Of a stretch of DNA of 64,000 nt, positions 27,611-36,593 are shown one piece after another. Each line of letters starts with the position of its first letter. The first letter of the stretch is position 1. The translations under genes and the position numbers were made by a program. The stretch comes from Parvibaculum indicum (lineage in GTDB: Bacteria > Pseudomonadota > Alphaproteobacteria > Parvibaculales > Parvibaculaceae): positions 186,001 through 250,000 of the forward strand of contig NZ_JAASQO010000003.1 of assembly GCF_011762095.1 (NCBI RefSeq), given 5' to 3'. A model generated the notes under the pieces. The model made no database searches, had not been told where the DNA came from, and worked only from the letters and a program-made list of their open reading frames with translations.

Positions 27611-28786
27611 TCAGTCCGGCCGCGCGGCGAAATAGCCGCGCAGAATGGCTTCGTAGACGTCGGTCAGCCGCGCAATATCCTCCACCAGCGCATTCTCGTC
27701 CGCCTTGTGCATGGTGGCGTTGGGCAGGCCGAACTCCACGACAGGCGCATAGGCGCGGATGAACCGGGCATCCGATGTGCCGCCGCTGGTGGAAAGCTCG
27801 GGCGTCTCGCCGGTCGCCTTCGCGACGGCATCGGCGACGAGCGCGGAAAAGGCGCCCGGCGCGGTCAGAAAGGCTTCGCCGGAAATCTTCGTCTCGAACT
27901 CGTAAGCGCCGCCCGCCTCTTCCGTGACCGCGTCGAAGACGGAGCGCATCCATTGATCGAGCGAAGCGCCGCTATGCTCGTCATTGAAGCGGATATTGAT
28001 CTGCGCCCGTGCGCTGCCGGGGATAAGATTCGTGGTCGGATTGCCGACATCGACCGAGGTGATCTCGAGGTTCGAGGGCTGGAAGTGATCGTTGCCCGCA
28101 TCCAGTACGCGCGCATCGAGGCGGCGGAGCATTTCCAACAGGCGCGGCACCGGATTGTCGGCGAGATGCGGATAGGCGACATGGCCCTGTACGCCGCGCA
28201 CGGTGAGCCAGCCATTGATGCTGCCCCGGCGGCCGATCTTGATCATGTCGCCAAGCGCCTTCACGCAGGTCGGCTCGCCGACGACGCAATGGGAGAGCGT
28301 CTCGCCGCGCGCATCGAGCGCCTTCAGCATCTTCACCGTCCCGTTGACGCTCGGGCCTTCTTCGTCGCCGGTGATGAGCAGACTCACCGAGCCCTCGATT
28401 TCGTCGGGCGAGAGGCGCGAGACGGCGGCGATGAAACAGGCGATGGCGCCCTTCATGTCGGCCGCGCCACGGCCGAACAGCCGGCCCGCCTTGATCTCGG
28501 CGGCGAAGGGCTCGACCGACCAGGCCGATGCCTCGCCCACCGGCACGACGTCGGTATGGCCGGCAAAACAGAAATTGGGACCGTCCGAGCCCAGCCTTGC
28601 ATAGAGATTGTCTATGTCGGGCGTGCCGGGTTCGGAAAAGGGCATGCGCTCGCAGGCAAAGCCCAGCGGTGCCAGATAACGCTCCAGCACGCCAAGCGCG
28701 CCTTTATCCTCGGGCGTCACGCTGGGACAGCGGATCAGCTCGGCGGCGATTTCGACCGGATCGTAAGGGGCGGCGGGCTTTGTCAT
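27611..28786 (-). CDS. dapE: Succinyl-diaminopimelate desuccinylase
   Basis: A 391-residue di-zinc M20 hydrolase releasing LL-diaminopimelate from its succinylated form in lysine and peptidoglycan synthesis. Metal-binding blocks are [11 protein letters not shown] (His/Asp), [14 protein letters not shown], and [12 protein letters not shown] with the catalytic Glu pair. The dimerisation domain lies about 185-300. The ATG at 28786 was preferred to a TTG two codons earlier. dapD lies 45 bases upstream on the same strand. Confidence 0.95.
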   Translation of the reverse strand: MTKPAAPYDPVEIAAELIRCPSVTPEDKGALGVLERYLAPLGFACERMPFSEPGTPDIDNLYARLGSDGPNFCFAGHTDVVPVGEASAWSVEPFAAEIKAGRLFGRGAADMKGAIACFIAAVSRLSPDEIEGSVSLLITGDEEGPSVNGTVKMLKALDARGETLSHCVVGEPTCVKALGDMIKIGRRGSINGWLTVRGVQGHVAYPHLADNPVPRLLEMLRRLDARVLDAGNDHFQPSNLEITSVDVGNPTTNLIPGSARAQINIRFNDEHSGASLDQWMRSVFDAVTEEAGGAYEFETKISGEAFLTAPGAFSALVADAVAKATGETPELSTSGGTSDARFIRAYAPVVEFGLPNATMHKADENALVEDIARLTDVYEAILRGYFAARPD

Positions 28787-28831
28787 GGCCAAATGCTCTA
28801 CCCGCTGCGCGAGGTCCGGTCAAATGGACCC

Positions 28832-29683
28832 TCAGGTACGCAGGAGCTCGTTGATGGAGGTCTTGGAGCGTGTCTGCGCATCGACCGTCTTCACGATGAC
28901 CGCGCAATAGAGGCTCGGGCTGGGAGAGCCGTCCGGGTTCGGTTTGCCCGGCAGCGAGCCCGGCACCACCACCGCATAGGGCGGGACCCTGCCGATATGG
29001 ACCTCGCCCGTGGCGCGGTCGATGATCTTGGTGGAGGCGCCCAGATAGACGCCCATGGAGAGGACCGCGCCCTCGCCCACGATCACGCCTTCCGCGACTT
29101 CGGAGCGTGCGCCGATGAAGCAGTTATCCTCGATGATGACCGGATTGGCCTGCAAGGGCTCCAGCACGCCGCCAATCCCCGCGCCGCCCGACAGATGCAC
29201 ATTCTTGCCGATCTGGGCGCAGGAGCCGACGGTCGCCCAGGTATCCACCATCGTGCCTTCATCGACATAGGCGCCCAGATTCACGAAGGAGGGCATAAGC
29301 ACCACATTGGGCGCGATATAGGCGGAGCGGCGCACCACGCAGTTCGGCACGGCACGGAAACCGGCTGCGCTGAATTCGCTCTCGCCCCAGCCCTCGAACT
29401 TCGACGGAACCTTGTCCCACCAGCTCGTATCCTTGCCCGGACCGCCGGGAATCGCGGTCATGTCATTGAGGCGGAAAGACAGGAGAACCGCCATTTTCAG
29501 CCATTGATGGACGAGCCATTCGCCCTGGAATTTCTCCGCGACCCGGGCCTCGCCCTTGTCGAGCGCATTGAGGGCCTCGTCGACCGCCTCGCGCACCTCG
29601 CCCTTGGTGGCCGAGTTCACCTGATCGCGCTCTTCAAAGGCGCGTTCGATAACGGGCTTCAGATCGGCAAGGCTGGCGCTCAT
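28832..29683 (-). CDS. dapD: Tetrahydrodipicolinate N-succinyltransferase
   Basis: A 283-residue left-handed beta-helix acyltransferase that succinylates tetrahydrodipicolinate, the step before DapC and DapE. The N-terminal helical domain (about 1-100) is followed by hexapeptide repeats ([55 protein letters not shown]). The ATG at 29683 has GGGAG upstream. With dapE and an unknown membrane gene it forms an apparent operon. Confidence 0.96.
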   Translation of the reverse strand: MSASLADLKPVIERAFEERDQVNSATKGEVREAVDEALNALDKGEARVAEKFQGEWLVHQWLKMAVLLSFRLNDMTAIPGGPGKDTSWWDKVPSKFEGWGESEFSAAGFRAVPNCVVRRSAYIAPNVVLMPSFVNLGAYVDEGTMVDTWATVGSCAQIGKNVHLSGGAGIGGVLEPLQANPVIIEDNCFIGARSEVAEGVIVGEGAVLSMGVYLGASTKIIDRATGEVHIGRVPPYAVVVPGSLPGKPNPDGSPSPSLYCAVIVKTVDAQTRSKTSINELLRT

Positions 29684-29770
29684 GTGGCGTGCTCCCAAAA
29701 GGCTTCAAGAAAGGGCTGGCGCAAGATAGCGGCGGGCCCTTTCCTGTCAACCGAGGGAGACGGGGGCGGC

Positions 29771-31057
29771 TCAGGCGGCGGCGATATCCGCCTGTGAAAG
29801 GGCGGGAACGGCCTCGACCGGGCTCGTATCGTCATGCCTTACCGGGCGCGGCTCGCCGAAGAGGTAGCCCTGGCCGTATTCGGCATTGAGGTCGAGGACG
29901 TTGACCACTTCGCGCTCCGCCTCGATCTTGTCGGCGACGAGCTGGATGCCGTTGCGCTGCAAAAGCTCCTTCAGGTCGCCGGCATGGATATCCCCGCTCG
30001 CATTGTTGTCGAGCAGCGTCTGGGCGGAAACCTTCACGAAGCGGAAATTCCGGTCGTAAAGCTGGGCCGGGTCGAATTTCAGGCTGGTCACCTGGTCCAT
30101 CGAGAACCGGAAGCCCAGTTCGGTCAGCGCCTCGAGGCTTTCCTGTTCCAGCGGTCCCAGTCCGTTCACCGTGCTCTGGCTGAACTCGAAGATGATGTGA
30201 TGCGCCAGATCACTGTTGTGCCGCATATAGTCGATGAATTGCGGGAAGAAATCGGAATCGAGCAGCGAAAAGGCGGAGATGTTGCAGAAGATCCCCACCT
30301 GCGCATTGCGCTGCATCAGCTTGCGCACCACCTGCACGCAGCGGAAAAGCAGAATGTTGTCGACCGTCGGCATCATGCCGGCGGGCTCGGCCACGCGCAT
30401 ATAGTCGCGCGGCATGATAAGCGCGCCTTCATCGGTCCGCAGGCGCGACAGCGCTTCGTAGAACACCGCCTTGCGCTGCGGCAGCGTCACGATGGGTTGC
30501 AGGTAGAGGTCGACCCGGTTCGTCTCCAGCGAATGGCGGATCGTGTCGAGGAGTTCGGTATCGTTCATTTCCTCGACGGGCATAACGGGGACCGGCGGCG
30601 GCGTATCGCCTTCCGGGGCCTGGCGCGGCGCCTCGTTTTCGGCGGGAAGGGCGGCGTCGCCCGGCATACCGAGGCCGCGCGTTTCCGCGAGTCTTTTCAC
30701 GAGAGATTCGACGACACGGATTTCCGAGAAGATGCGTTCCATCCGCTCCTGCGTCTCGCGCTCGAAGCGTTCCTCAAGTTCCACGATGCGATCGCCGGCA
30801 CGGTCGAGGTCCTGCGAAAGCTGGCTCGCAAGGTCCGACAGCCCGTCGAGTTCCTTGCGTACTTTCTTGCGCTCGATACCGCGCGCGATGGCGCTATGCG
30901 CCTCCGCGCCGAGAAGGCAGGCAATGATGCCGCCCAGCGTCGCAAGTTTCGGATCGAATCCGCCAATGGTCATCAGCCCGTAGCCGACCCCGATGGACGG
31001 CACGATATAAAGACCGGTAGCGACACCGTTGAGGATGGTGGTCTTGATAGACGGCAT
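29771..31057 (-). CDS. Degenerate EAL-domain membrane protein, TipF-like
   Basis: A 428-residue protein with two N-terminal membrane segments (about 8-30 and 35-55), a coiled coil (about 65-125), a Pro-rich linker and a C-terminal EAL domain (about 165-405). The EAL domain keeps EALSRL, the Asn of NISA, the Glu of FEFSQ, a conserved Lys (VKVS) and GQGYLFGEP, but the DDFGTG loop is replaced by MDQVTS, losing one metal/catalytic Asp. It is therefore likely a c-di-GMP receptor rather than a phosphodiesterase. The order of parts matches Caulobacter TipF, a polar flagellar assembly factor, yet no flagellar gene is near. The ATG at 31057 is preferred by GGGG spacing. Confidence 0.82.
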   Translation of the reverse strand: MPSIKTTILNGVATGLYIVPSIGVGYGLMTIGGFDPKLATLGGIIACLLGAEAHSAIARGIERKKVRKELDGLSDLASQLSQDLDRAGDRIVELEERFERETQERMERIFSEIRVVESLVKRLAETRGLGMPGDAALPAENEAPRQAPEGDTPPPVPVMPVEEMNDTELLDTIRHSLETNRVDLYLQPIVTLPQRKAVFYEALSRLRTDEGALIMPRDYMRVAEPAGMMPTVDNILLFRCVQVVRKLMQRNAQVGIFCNISAFSLLDSDFFPQFIDYMRHNSDLAHHIIFEFSQSTVNGLGPLEQESLEALTELGFRFSMDQVTSLKFDPAQLYDRNFRFVKVSAQTLLDNNASGDIHAGDLKELLQRNGIQLVADKIEAEREVVNVLDLNAEYGQGYLFGEPRPVRHDDTSPVEAVPALSQADIAAA

Positions 31058-31193
31058 GAGTGCCCACCCCTTTAACCCAGTTGCCCAACGCGGCCCGTTC
31101 CCAACTCGATTGCCCAATCGAATGGCCGCAGGAATTCACTCTCCCTTCACCTTAAGGAGCGAGGGCTTGCCAATCCGTTAACCAAAAGGCGGA

Positions 31194-32570
31194 TCAGGCG
31201 GGCATCCGGGCGCGGCGGTTGAGGCTCGCCCAATGGGCCGCCATGGGCGGGGAGGGGCGGTAGGCCGGGGTTTCCGGCACGGAACGGACAAGATCGAGCC
31301 AGCGCGTCTCGGCCCGGTCGGCTTCTGCCCAGAGGCCGCGGGCGAGCGCGGCGGCTTCTTCAGGAGAGGCGTTACGCGCCATCAGGGCGTCCACATCGCT
31401 CAGGAAGCGCGCTTCCAGACGGTCCCGCTCGGTCGCATAAGCTGCCATGCGGTCGGGGTAGTTGCGCAATACGGCGCGGTGCAGTTGCTCATGCCGCCAC
31501 CAGCGGGCGCGGGCGTCGAAATGTCCGCCTGGCACCGGCCCGAAATCCGGCAGTGCATCATTGGCCATGCCGGGGCCGAAAAAGACGGGGCGGAATATTC
31601 CCGTATCCGGTGCGGCGCTTGCCGTCATCCAATGGACCGACCAGCCATCGCGATATTCGGCGACCCAGGATTGCGTCGTCTGGCCGAACCGCCGGACGGG
31701 GCCATAGGTGGCGTGCGCGCAGATGGACCCGGCCAGAATCCCGTCGGGCCGCCAGTCCGACTGCATCGCCGCCTGACGTCCCCGGTCGCGCAGATTGGCC
31801 ATCATGGCCGCCGGGGTAAGGTAGTACCCGCCGCCGAGAAGCTCGCTCGCGCGGCACCAGCGCTGATGACCGCTCGAAAGCCGCGAGCGGCCCCGATTGG
31901 CATAGGCCGCCTCGAAGTCGAGTGCGTTGGATTTGTCGGCGAAGCCTTTCTCGACCGCTTGTGAGACGAGGCCGGCGCTCGCCCGGTCGATGCGCGTGCC
32001 GATCGTATAGGCGTTGGAAATGGCGCGGCGGTAGCCATCTGCCTCGCTCACGCGCTGGGCGGCCCATTCGCGCCCCACCGTCTCCAGCACATAGGCCGCC
32101 CCCAGACGGTCGGCGATGATGAAGGAGTTGTGATATTCGAAACGCCCGGTATGAGCGCAATTGCCGCCCTGGCCGTGGCGTTCGAGCAGCGAAGTGATGA
32201 CGTCGAGCGCTTCATCCGCACTTGCGCAGCGCTCGAGCCCCAACCGCAAAAGATCCATGCCGATAAGCGCAGGTTCGCTCTGCGGCGGGACCTTCGCATG
32301 CACCGCTTCATTGCCGATGACGACACCGTGCTCGTTCGACCCCATTTCCGCCCCCCACATCCAGTAGGGTCGTGAGAGCAGCACGGCATGGGTGCGCCGC
32401 ACCTGCGGGATCGCGATGTAGGTGCAGGTAAGCTCCGCTCCGGCCTCGTGCTCGGCGGCTGCCACCGGGCAGAGATATTGCGCTTCGTTCGCCTCCCGGT
32501 CGGAATTCTTGGCAAAGAGCACCGCGCCCTTCGCGGAGGCCTGCGGCAGCGCCACCATCGTATCGCACAT
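31194..32570 (-). CDS. C69 / secernin-family N-terminal nucleophile hydrolase
   Basis: A 458-residue protein of the dipeptidase/secernin group. After removal of Met1, Cys2 (MCDTMVAL) would be the N-terminal nucleophile; no propeptide is present. The motif AKNSDREANEAQYL and the conserved HTGRFEYHNSFIIADR are as in secernins. It has no signal peptide, so it should be cytoplasmic. The open frame runs 43 codons upstream, but only the ATG at 32570, preceded by GAGGGAGA, places Cys at position two. Substrate is unknown; peptide or acyl-amine hydrolysis is plausible. It is divergent from glutathione peroxidase across 119 bases. Confidence 0.85.
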   Translation of the reverse strand: MCDTMVALPQASAKGAVLFAKNSDREANEAQYLCPVAAAEHEAGAELTCTYIAIPQVRRTHAVLLSRPYWMWGAEMGSNEHGVVIGNEAVHAKVPPQSEPALIGMDLLRLGLERCASADEALDVITSLLERHGQGGNCAHTGRFEYHNSFIIADRLGAAYVLETVGREWAAQRVSEADGYRRAISNAYTIGTRIDRASAGLVSQAVEKGFADKSNALDFEAAYANRGRSRLSSGHQRWCRASELLGGGYYLTPAAMMANLRDRGRQAAMQSDWRPDGILAGSICAHATYGPVRRFGQTTQSWVAEYRDGWSVHWMTASAAPDTGIFRPVFFGPGMANDALPDFGPVPGGHFDARARWWRHEQLHRAVLRNYPDRMAAYATERDRLEARFLSDVDALMARNASPEEAAALARGLWAEADRAETRWLDLVRSVPETPAYRPSPPMAAHWASLNRRARMPA

Positions 32571-32689
32571 GAATGAATCTCCCTCGTGGCAGCATCCTAT
32601 CTGAAGTGTTCCCGGGGCCGAAGCGGGGCATAGGAGGCGTCCCCCGGCCCATGCTAGGCTTCCCTCAACAATCGGAAAGGAGGCCCGGC

Positions 32690-33169
32690 ATGACGGCATA
32701 TCAGTTCGAATTCCGTACCATTCGCGGCGAGGCGCTGCCGCTTTCGAGCTTCGAGGGACAGCCGGTGCTCGTCGTGAACACGGCGAGCCAGTGCGGGCTT
32801 ACGCCGCAATATCGCGAGTTGCAGGGCCTGTGGGAGCGCTACAAGGGCAAGGGCCTTGTGGTGCTCGGCGTGCCGTCGAACGATTTCGGCGCGCAGGAGC
32901 CGGGTACGGAAACGGAGATCGTGGAGTTCTGCGAGGTGAACTATTCCGTCGATTTCCCCATGACCGAAAAGCAGGTGGTGATCGGCGGCGAAGCCCATCC
33001 TTTCTATCGATGGGCGGTGGAGATCGCCGGTGAGGATGCCGCGCCCAAATGGAACTTCCACAAATATCTGATCGGTCCGGAAGGCGAATTGGTGAATGTC
33101 TTCCCAAGCAAGATGAGCCCGCTCGATGCGGCCATCGTCGACGAGATCGAGAGGCTCATCGGTACATGA
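32690..33169 (+). CDS. Glutathione peroxidase family, Cys-type
   Basis: A 159-residue thiol peroxidase. The peroxidatic Cys35 is in NTASQCGLTPQ, Gln and Trp of the active-site tetrad appear in VPSNDFGAQEPG and KWNFHKYL, and a possible resolving Cys is in EFCEVNYSV; enzymes of this kind usually take electrons from thioredoxin rather than glutathione. The start is fixed by a strong AAAGGAGG at 32676-32683. A terminator follows 41 bases after the stop. Confidence 0.93.
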   Translation: MTAYQFEFRTIRGEALPLSSFEGQPVLVVNTASQCGLTPQYRELQGLWERYKGKGLVVLGVPSNDFGAQEPGTETEIVEFCEVNYSVDFPMTEKQVVIGGEAHPFYRWAVEIAGEDAAPKWNFHKYLIGPEGELVNVFPSKMSPLDAAIVDEIERLIGT

Positions 33170-33210
33170 GGTCCGTTGCGGTTCGCAGCATGTGATCTCT
33201 ACAAAACAAA

Positions 33211-33238
33211 AAAGGCCCGGCATCGCTGCCGGGCCTTT
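33211..33238. terminator. Bidirectional rho-independent terminator
   Basis: A 12-bp perfect stem (33211-33222 with 33227-33238) with a TCGC loop has an A-rich left foot and T-rich right foot. It lies between the convergent glutathione peroxidase and OmpA-like genes. Confidence 0.88.
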
Positions 33239-33258
33239 CGCATTTCGTATCGCGCCGG

Positions 33259-33927
33259 TCAGTTGGTCAGCGGCGAGAGACGGATTTCCACGCGGCGGTT
33301 CTGCGAGCGGCCTTCCGCCGTGGCGTTGGAGGCGATGGGATTGGATTCGCCCATGCCCGTCACATAGAAGCGGCGGCTGTCGAGGCCCTGGCTCACCAGA
33401 TACTGCGCGACGCTGTTGGCGCGGCGCTCGGAAAGCGCCTGATTGTATTCGGCAGAACCCGTGGAGTCGGTGAAGCCCGCCACGTCGATCAGCGTCTTGT
33501 TGTATTCCTTCAGCACGATCGCAACCGAGTTCAGGACGTCATAGAAGTTGGAGCTGATATCCGAAGAGTCGGTGGCGAAGGTCACATTGCCCGGCATGTT
33601 CAGGATGATGTCGTTGCCGACGCGCGTCACGCTCACGCCGGAATTGCGCAGCTTGCGCGTGAGTTCCGCTTCCTGACGGTCCATGTAATTGCCGATGGCG
33701 CCGCCGGCCAGCGCGCCGACGCCCGCGCCAAGCAGGATGGCGTTCCGGTTTGCGCCGCCCCGGCCGATGAGCGCGCCGCCGAGGGCGCCTGCGAGGCCGC
33801 CCAGAAGGGCGCCCTTCGTGGCGCTGCTGGTCTGCTGTTCGCCGGTATAGGGGTCTTGCGTGGTGCAGGCCGCCAGCCCCAGCGACGAGCACATCACCAC
33901 GATTGCGAATTTCTTCAATATCATCAT
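33259..33927 (-). CDS. OmpA-family lipoprotein with glycine zipper
   Basis: A 222-residue outer-membrane lipoprotein: signal peptide with lipobox LGLAAC (Cys at about 21), a Gly/Ala-rich zipper (about 38-82) that may insert in the membrane, and a C-terminal OmpA-like peptidoglycan-binding domain (about 105-218) with FTDSTGSAEYNQALSERRA and NRRVEIRL. It resembles YiaD. The double ATG (33927 or 33924) is preceded by GGAG. It probably ties the outer membrane to the wall. Confidence 0.91.
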   Translation of the reverse strand: MMILKKFAIVVMCSSLGLAACTTQDPYTGEQQTSSATKGALLGGLAGALGGALIGRGGANRNAILLGAGVGALAGGAIGNYMDRQEAELTRKLRNSGVSVTRVGNDIILNMPGNVTFATDSSDISSNFYDVLNSVAIVLKEYNKTLIDVAGFTDSTGSAEYNQALSERRANSVAQYLVSQGLDSRRFYVTGMGESNPIASNATAEGRSQNRRVEIRLSPLTN

Positions 33928-34314
33928 CAAGCTCCGGTTTGAGGAGGCCGGACCCGCTCGCATGGGCCCGGTTCCCGAAATTTTTCCTGTGTCGTGACGA
34001 CAGGCTGCCTCGAAGGGCGAAGCCCCGTTTCCCTTGTCACGCGCTTATAGTCATTCGCGTCCCCCGGCGAGCCGAAAGTGGCGGCGCCGTCCGTCGGCAA
34101 ATTCCCGCATATGGCCGTAGCGGGCCTGTGGAATTGGCCTGCGCTAGTGTACAAAACCATGTCGGTTTATGCGACAGCCCATATTGACGTGCGCCCATGG
34201 CAGAATGTCGACAATCGGGCCGGCTCACCGGCAGGGTAGGTCACCGGGGCCGTTTATACCCGGACAAGGAGCGGCCCGAAGCAAGGGCCGCCAGCTTAAG
34301 GAGGGAGCGAATTC
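33928..34314. other. Divergent intergenic region, OmpA-like / SDR
   Basis: A 387-bp stretch between divergent genes. A TTGACG at 34184-34189 is a possible -35 for the SDR gene, but no good -10 is spaced correctly. A short hairpin (GGCCC/GGGCC) lies about 30 bases before the SDR start. I see no coding frame with family support and no RNA motif. Confidence 0.35.
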
Positions 34315-35079
34315 ATGTCTCTATTCGATCTGACAGGCAAGGTTGCCGTCGTCACCGGCTCGACCCGGGGTATCGGCGAAGCCATCGTCCATCGCATGGC
34401 CGAACAGGGCGCCAAGGTGGTGGTCTCGAGCCGGAAGGCGGAGGCCTGCGAGAAGGTTGCCGCCGACATCAACGCCAAGCATGAAGGCGCGGCCATCGCC
34501 GTGCCCTGCAACATTTCCGAAAAGGCCGATCTCCAGCGTCTGGTGGATACGGCGAACGAGACTTTCGGAAAAATCGACATTCTGGTCTGCAACGCGGCGG
34601 TGAACCCCTATTTCGGTCCGTCGAAGGACATTCCGGACGAAGCCTTCGACAAGATCATGGACGTGAATGTGCGCAGCAATCACTGGCTGTGCCACATGGT
34701 TCTGCCGCAGATGGTGGAGCGCAAGGACGGGGCGGTCATCATCGTCTCCTCCATCGGCGGCCTGAAGGGGTCGCCCATTCTCGGCGCCTATTGCCTGTCC
34801 AAGGCGGCGGACTTCCAGCTTGCGCGCAATCTCGCGGTGGAATTCGGCGAGCACAATATCCGCGCCAATTGCATCGCGCCGGGTCTCATCAAGACGGATT
34901 TCGCCCGCGCGCTCTGGGAAGATCCGGACATCCTCAAGCGCTCCACGGCCGGTGCGCCGTTGAAGCGGATCGGCCTGCCGGACGAGATCGCGGGCGCGGC
35001 GGTTTTCCTGGCGAGCCCCGCCGGGGCCTTCATGACGGGCCAGTCGGTCGTCGTGGATGGCGGCGCCACCATCGCCTGA
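34315..35079 (+). CDS. Short-chain dehydrogenase/reductase (SDR)
   Basis: A 254-residue classical SDR. The cofactor motif is TGSTRGIGEA (about residues 15-24), NNAG is represented by CNAAVNP, the catalytic Ser is in IVSSIGG and the YxxxK pair is in GAYCLSKAAD. The C-terminal GQSVVVDGGATIA is typical. It resembles DHRS4-like carbonyl reductases. AAGGAGGG precedes the ATG. The acetyltransferase gene begins eight bases after the stop, so they are co-transcribed. Substrate unknown. Confidence 0.92.
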   Translation: MSLFDLTGKVAVVTGSTRGIGEAIVHRMAEQGAKVVVSSRKAEACEKVAADINAKHEGAAIAVPCNISEKADLQRLVDTANETFGKIDILVCNAAVNPYFGPSKDIPDEAFDKIMDVNVRSNHWLCHMVLPQMVERKDGAVIIVSSIGGLKGSPILGAYCLSKAADFQLARNLAVEFGEHNIRANCIAPGLIKTDFARALWEDPDILKRSTAGAPLKRIGLPDEIAGAAVFLASPAGAFMTGQSVVVDGGATIA

Positions 35080-35087
35080 GGAAAGAG

Positions 35088-35543
35088 ATGACAGATCGCC
35101 CGCTCTATATCCGTCCCTTCACTGTCGGCGACCGCGCGGCCTGGGACGAGATGTGGGCGGGCTATCTGGCTTTCTACGAAACCTCGCTGGAGCCCGCCGT
35201 CTCCGACGATACGTGGGAGCGGTTTCTGGAGCCCGCGCCTGGCCATCTGGGCCTGATGGCGCTGGACGAGGAAATCGGCCCGGTCGGCTTTGCCCACGCG
35301 ATCGTCCATCCGGGCACATGGAGCCCGAGGCCCGTCTGCTATCTCGAAGATCTTTTCGTGAAACCCGACATCCGGGGGCATGGCGTGGGCCGTGCCCTGA
35401 TCGAGTGGCTCGCGGAACGCGGGCGCGGGGAGGGCTGGCTGCGCATTTACTGGCAGACCGCGAAGGACAATACCCGCGCTCAGGCGCTTTACGACAAGCT
35501 CGCCGAACGCACCGACTGGGTGCGCTACGAACTGGATCTCTAG
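35088..35543 (+). CDS. GNAT-family N-acetyltransferase
   Basis: A 151-residue GNAT protein. The acetyl-CoA pyrophosphate loop is VKPDIRGHGVGRALIEWL (about 88-105) and the C-terminal helix is DNTRAQALYDKLAERT. The start has AAAGAG just upstream and lies eight bases after the SDR stop; longer open frames before it run antisense-like through the SDR gene in another phase and are not used. Substrate unknown. Confidence 0.88.
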   Translation: MTDRPLYIRPFTVGDRAAWDEMWAGYLAFYETSLEPAVSDDTWERFLEPAPGHLGLMALDEEIGPVGFAHAIVHPGTWSPRPVCYLEDLFVKPDIRGHGVGRALIEWLAERGRGEGWLRIYWQTAKDNTRAQALYDKLAERTDWVRYELDL

Positions 35544-35620
35544 TATTCCGCACCGCCGCTAGTGACCGCGCAGCGTTTTTCGGTCATTCTCCCCCGAACG
35601 TGGAACGGGAGGAGACGGGT

Positions 35621-36475
35621 ATGAAGAGCGCAGTCGTGACGGGCGTATCGACGGGCATCGGGCGAGGCGCCACCAAAGTGTTGGCGGAGAACGGCATTCA
35701 CGTTTTCGGGACCGTCCGTAAACAGGAAGATGCCGATGCCCTGAAGAAGGAATTCGGCGACCGCGTCACACCGCTCATCCTCGATGTGACCGACGAGGCG
35801 GCACTGAGACAGGCCGCTGCGGAGGTGCGCGAAAAGCTCGGCGGCGAAAAGCTGTTCGGCCTCGTCAACAATGCGGGCATCGCGGTATCCGGCCCGCTGG
35901 TGGAAATCAATCCCGACGATGTGCGCACGCAGCTCGAAGTGAACGTGATGGGTCCGCTGCTGTCGACCCAGGCCTTTGCGCCGCTGCTCGGCACTGATCC
36001 GGACCTCAAGGGTGAGCCCGGCCGGATCGTCAATATCAGCTCGGTGGGCGGCAGGCGGGCCTTCCCGTTTCTCGGTCCCTATTCGGCCTCGAAATTTGCG
36101 GTGGAAGGCATGTCGGAAGCGCTGCGGCGCGAACTCATGCTCTTCGGCATCGACGTCATCGTCGTCGCGCCCGGTGCCGTGCGCACCAATATCTGGGACA
36201 AGGCGGAAGAGATCGACGTCGCGCCCTATGCGAACAGCCCCTATCTCGACATCCTGCAGAACTTCCAGACGAATTTCGTGGCGCAGGGGCGGAAGGGCCT
36301 CAAGCCGGAATATCTGGGCGAGGTGATCCTGAACGCGCTGTCGGCCCGAAGCCCGAAGACGCGCTACGAGGTGTCGCCCGACCCCTTCATCCAGCAAATG
36401 ATGACGCGCTACCTGCCGCCGCGCATGCTGGACGGGCTTATCGCAAAAATGATCGGTCTTAACAAGAAGAAATAA
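35621..36475 (+). CDS. SDR-family oxidoreductase
   Basis: A 284-residue SDR with TGVSTGIGRGA at the N-terminus, NNAGIAVSGPL, the catalytic Ser in NISSVGG and YSASK. The pattern resembles retinol/17-beta-hydroxysteroid-type SDRs acting on hydrophobic substrates. The C-terminus carries a basic KKK end and the hydrophobic region LPPRMLDGLIAKMIGL, which could touch membranes. GGGAGGAG precedes the ATG. It lies 77 bases after the acetyltransferase gene. Confidence 0.92.
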   Translation: MKSAVVTGVSTGIGRGATKVLAENGIHVFGTVRKQEDADALKKEFGDRVTPLILDVTDEAALRQAAAEVREKLGGEKLFGLVNNAGIAVSGPLVEINPDDVRTQLEVNVMGPLLSTQAFAPLLGTDPDLKGEPGRIVNISSVGGRRAFPFLGPYSASKFAVEGMSEALRRELMLFGIDVIVVAPGAVRTNIWDKAEEIDVAPYANSPYLDILQNFQTNFVAQGRKGLKPEYLGEVILNALSARSPKTRYEVSPDPFIQQMMTRYLPPRMLDGLIAKMIGLNKKK

Positions 36476-36593
36476 AAGGGTTTTTAGAAACGCATTTCGC
36501 CTGACGAAATATCGGAAGGCGGCGCGTGACATATGAACGGCCCTGGCGGACTCTCGCCCTGCATCAGACAGACAATTGCAGGGATGGAGACCG

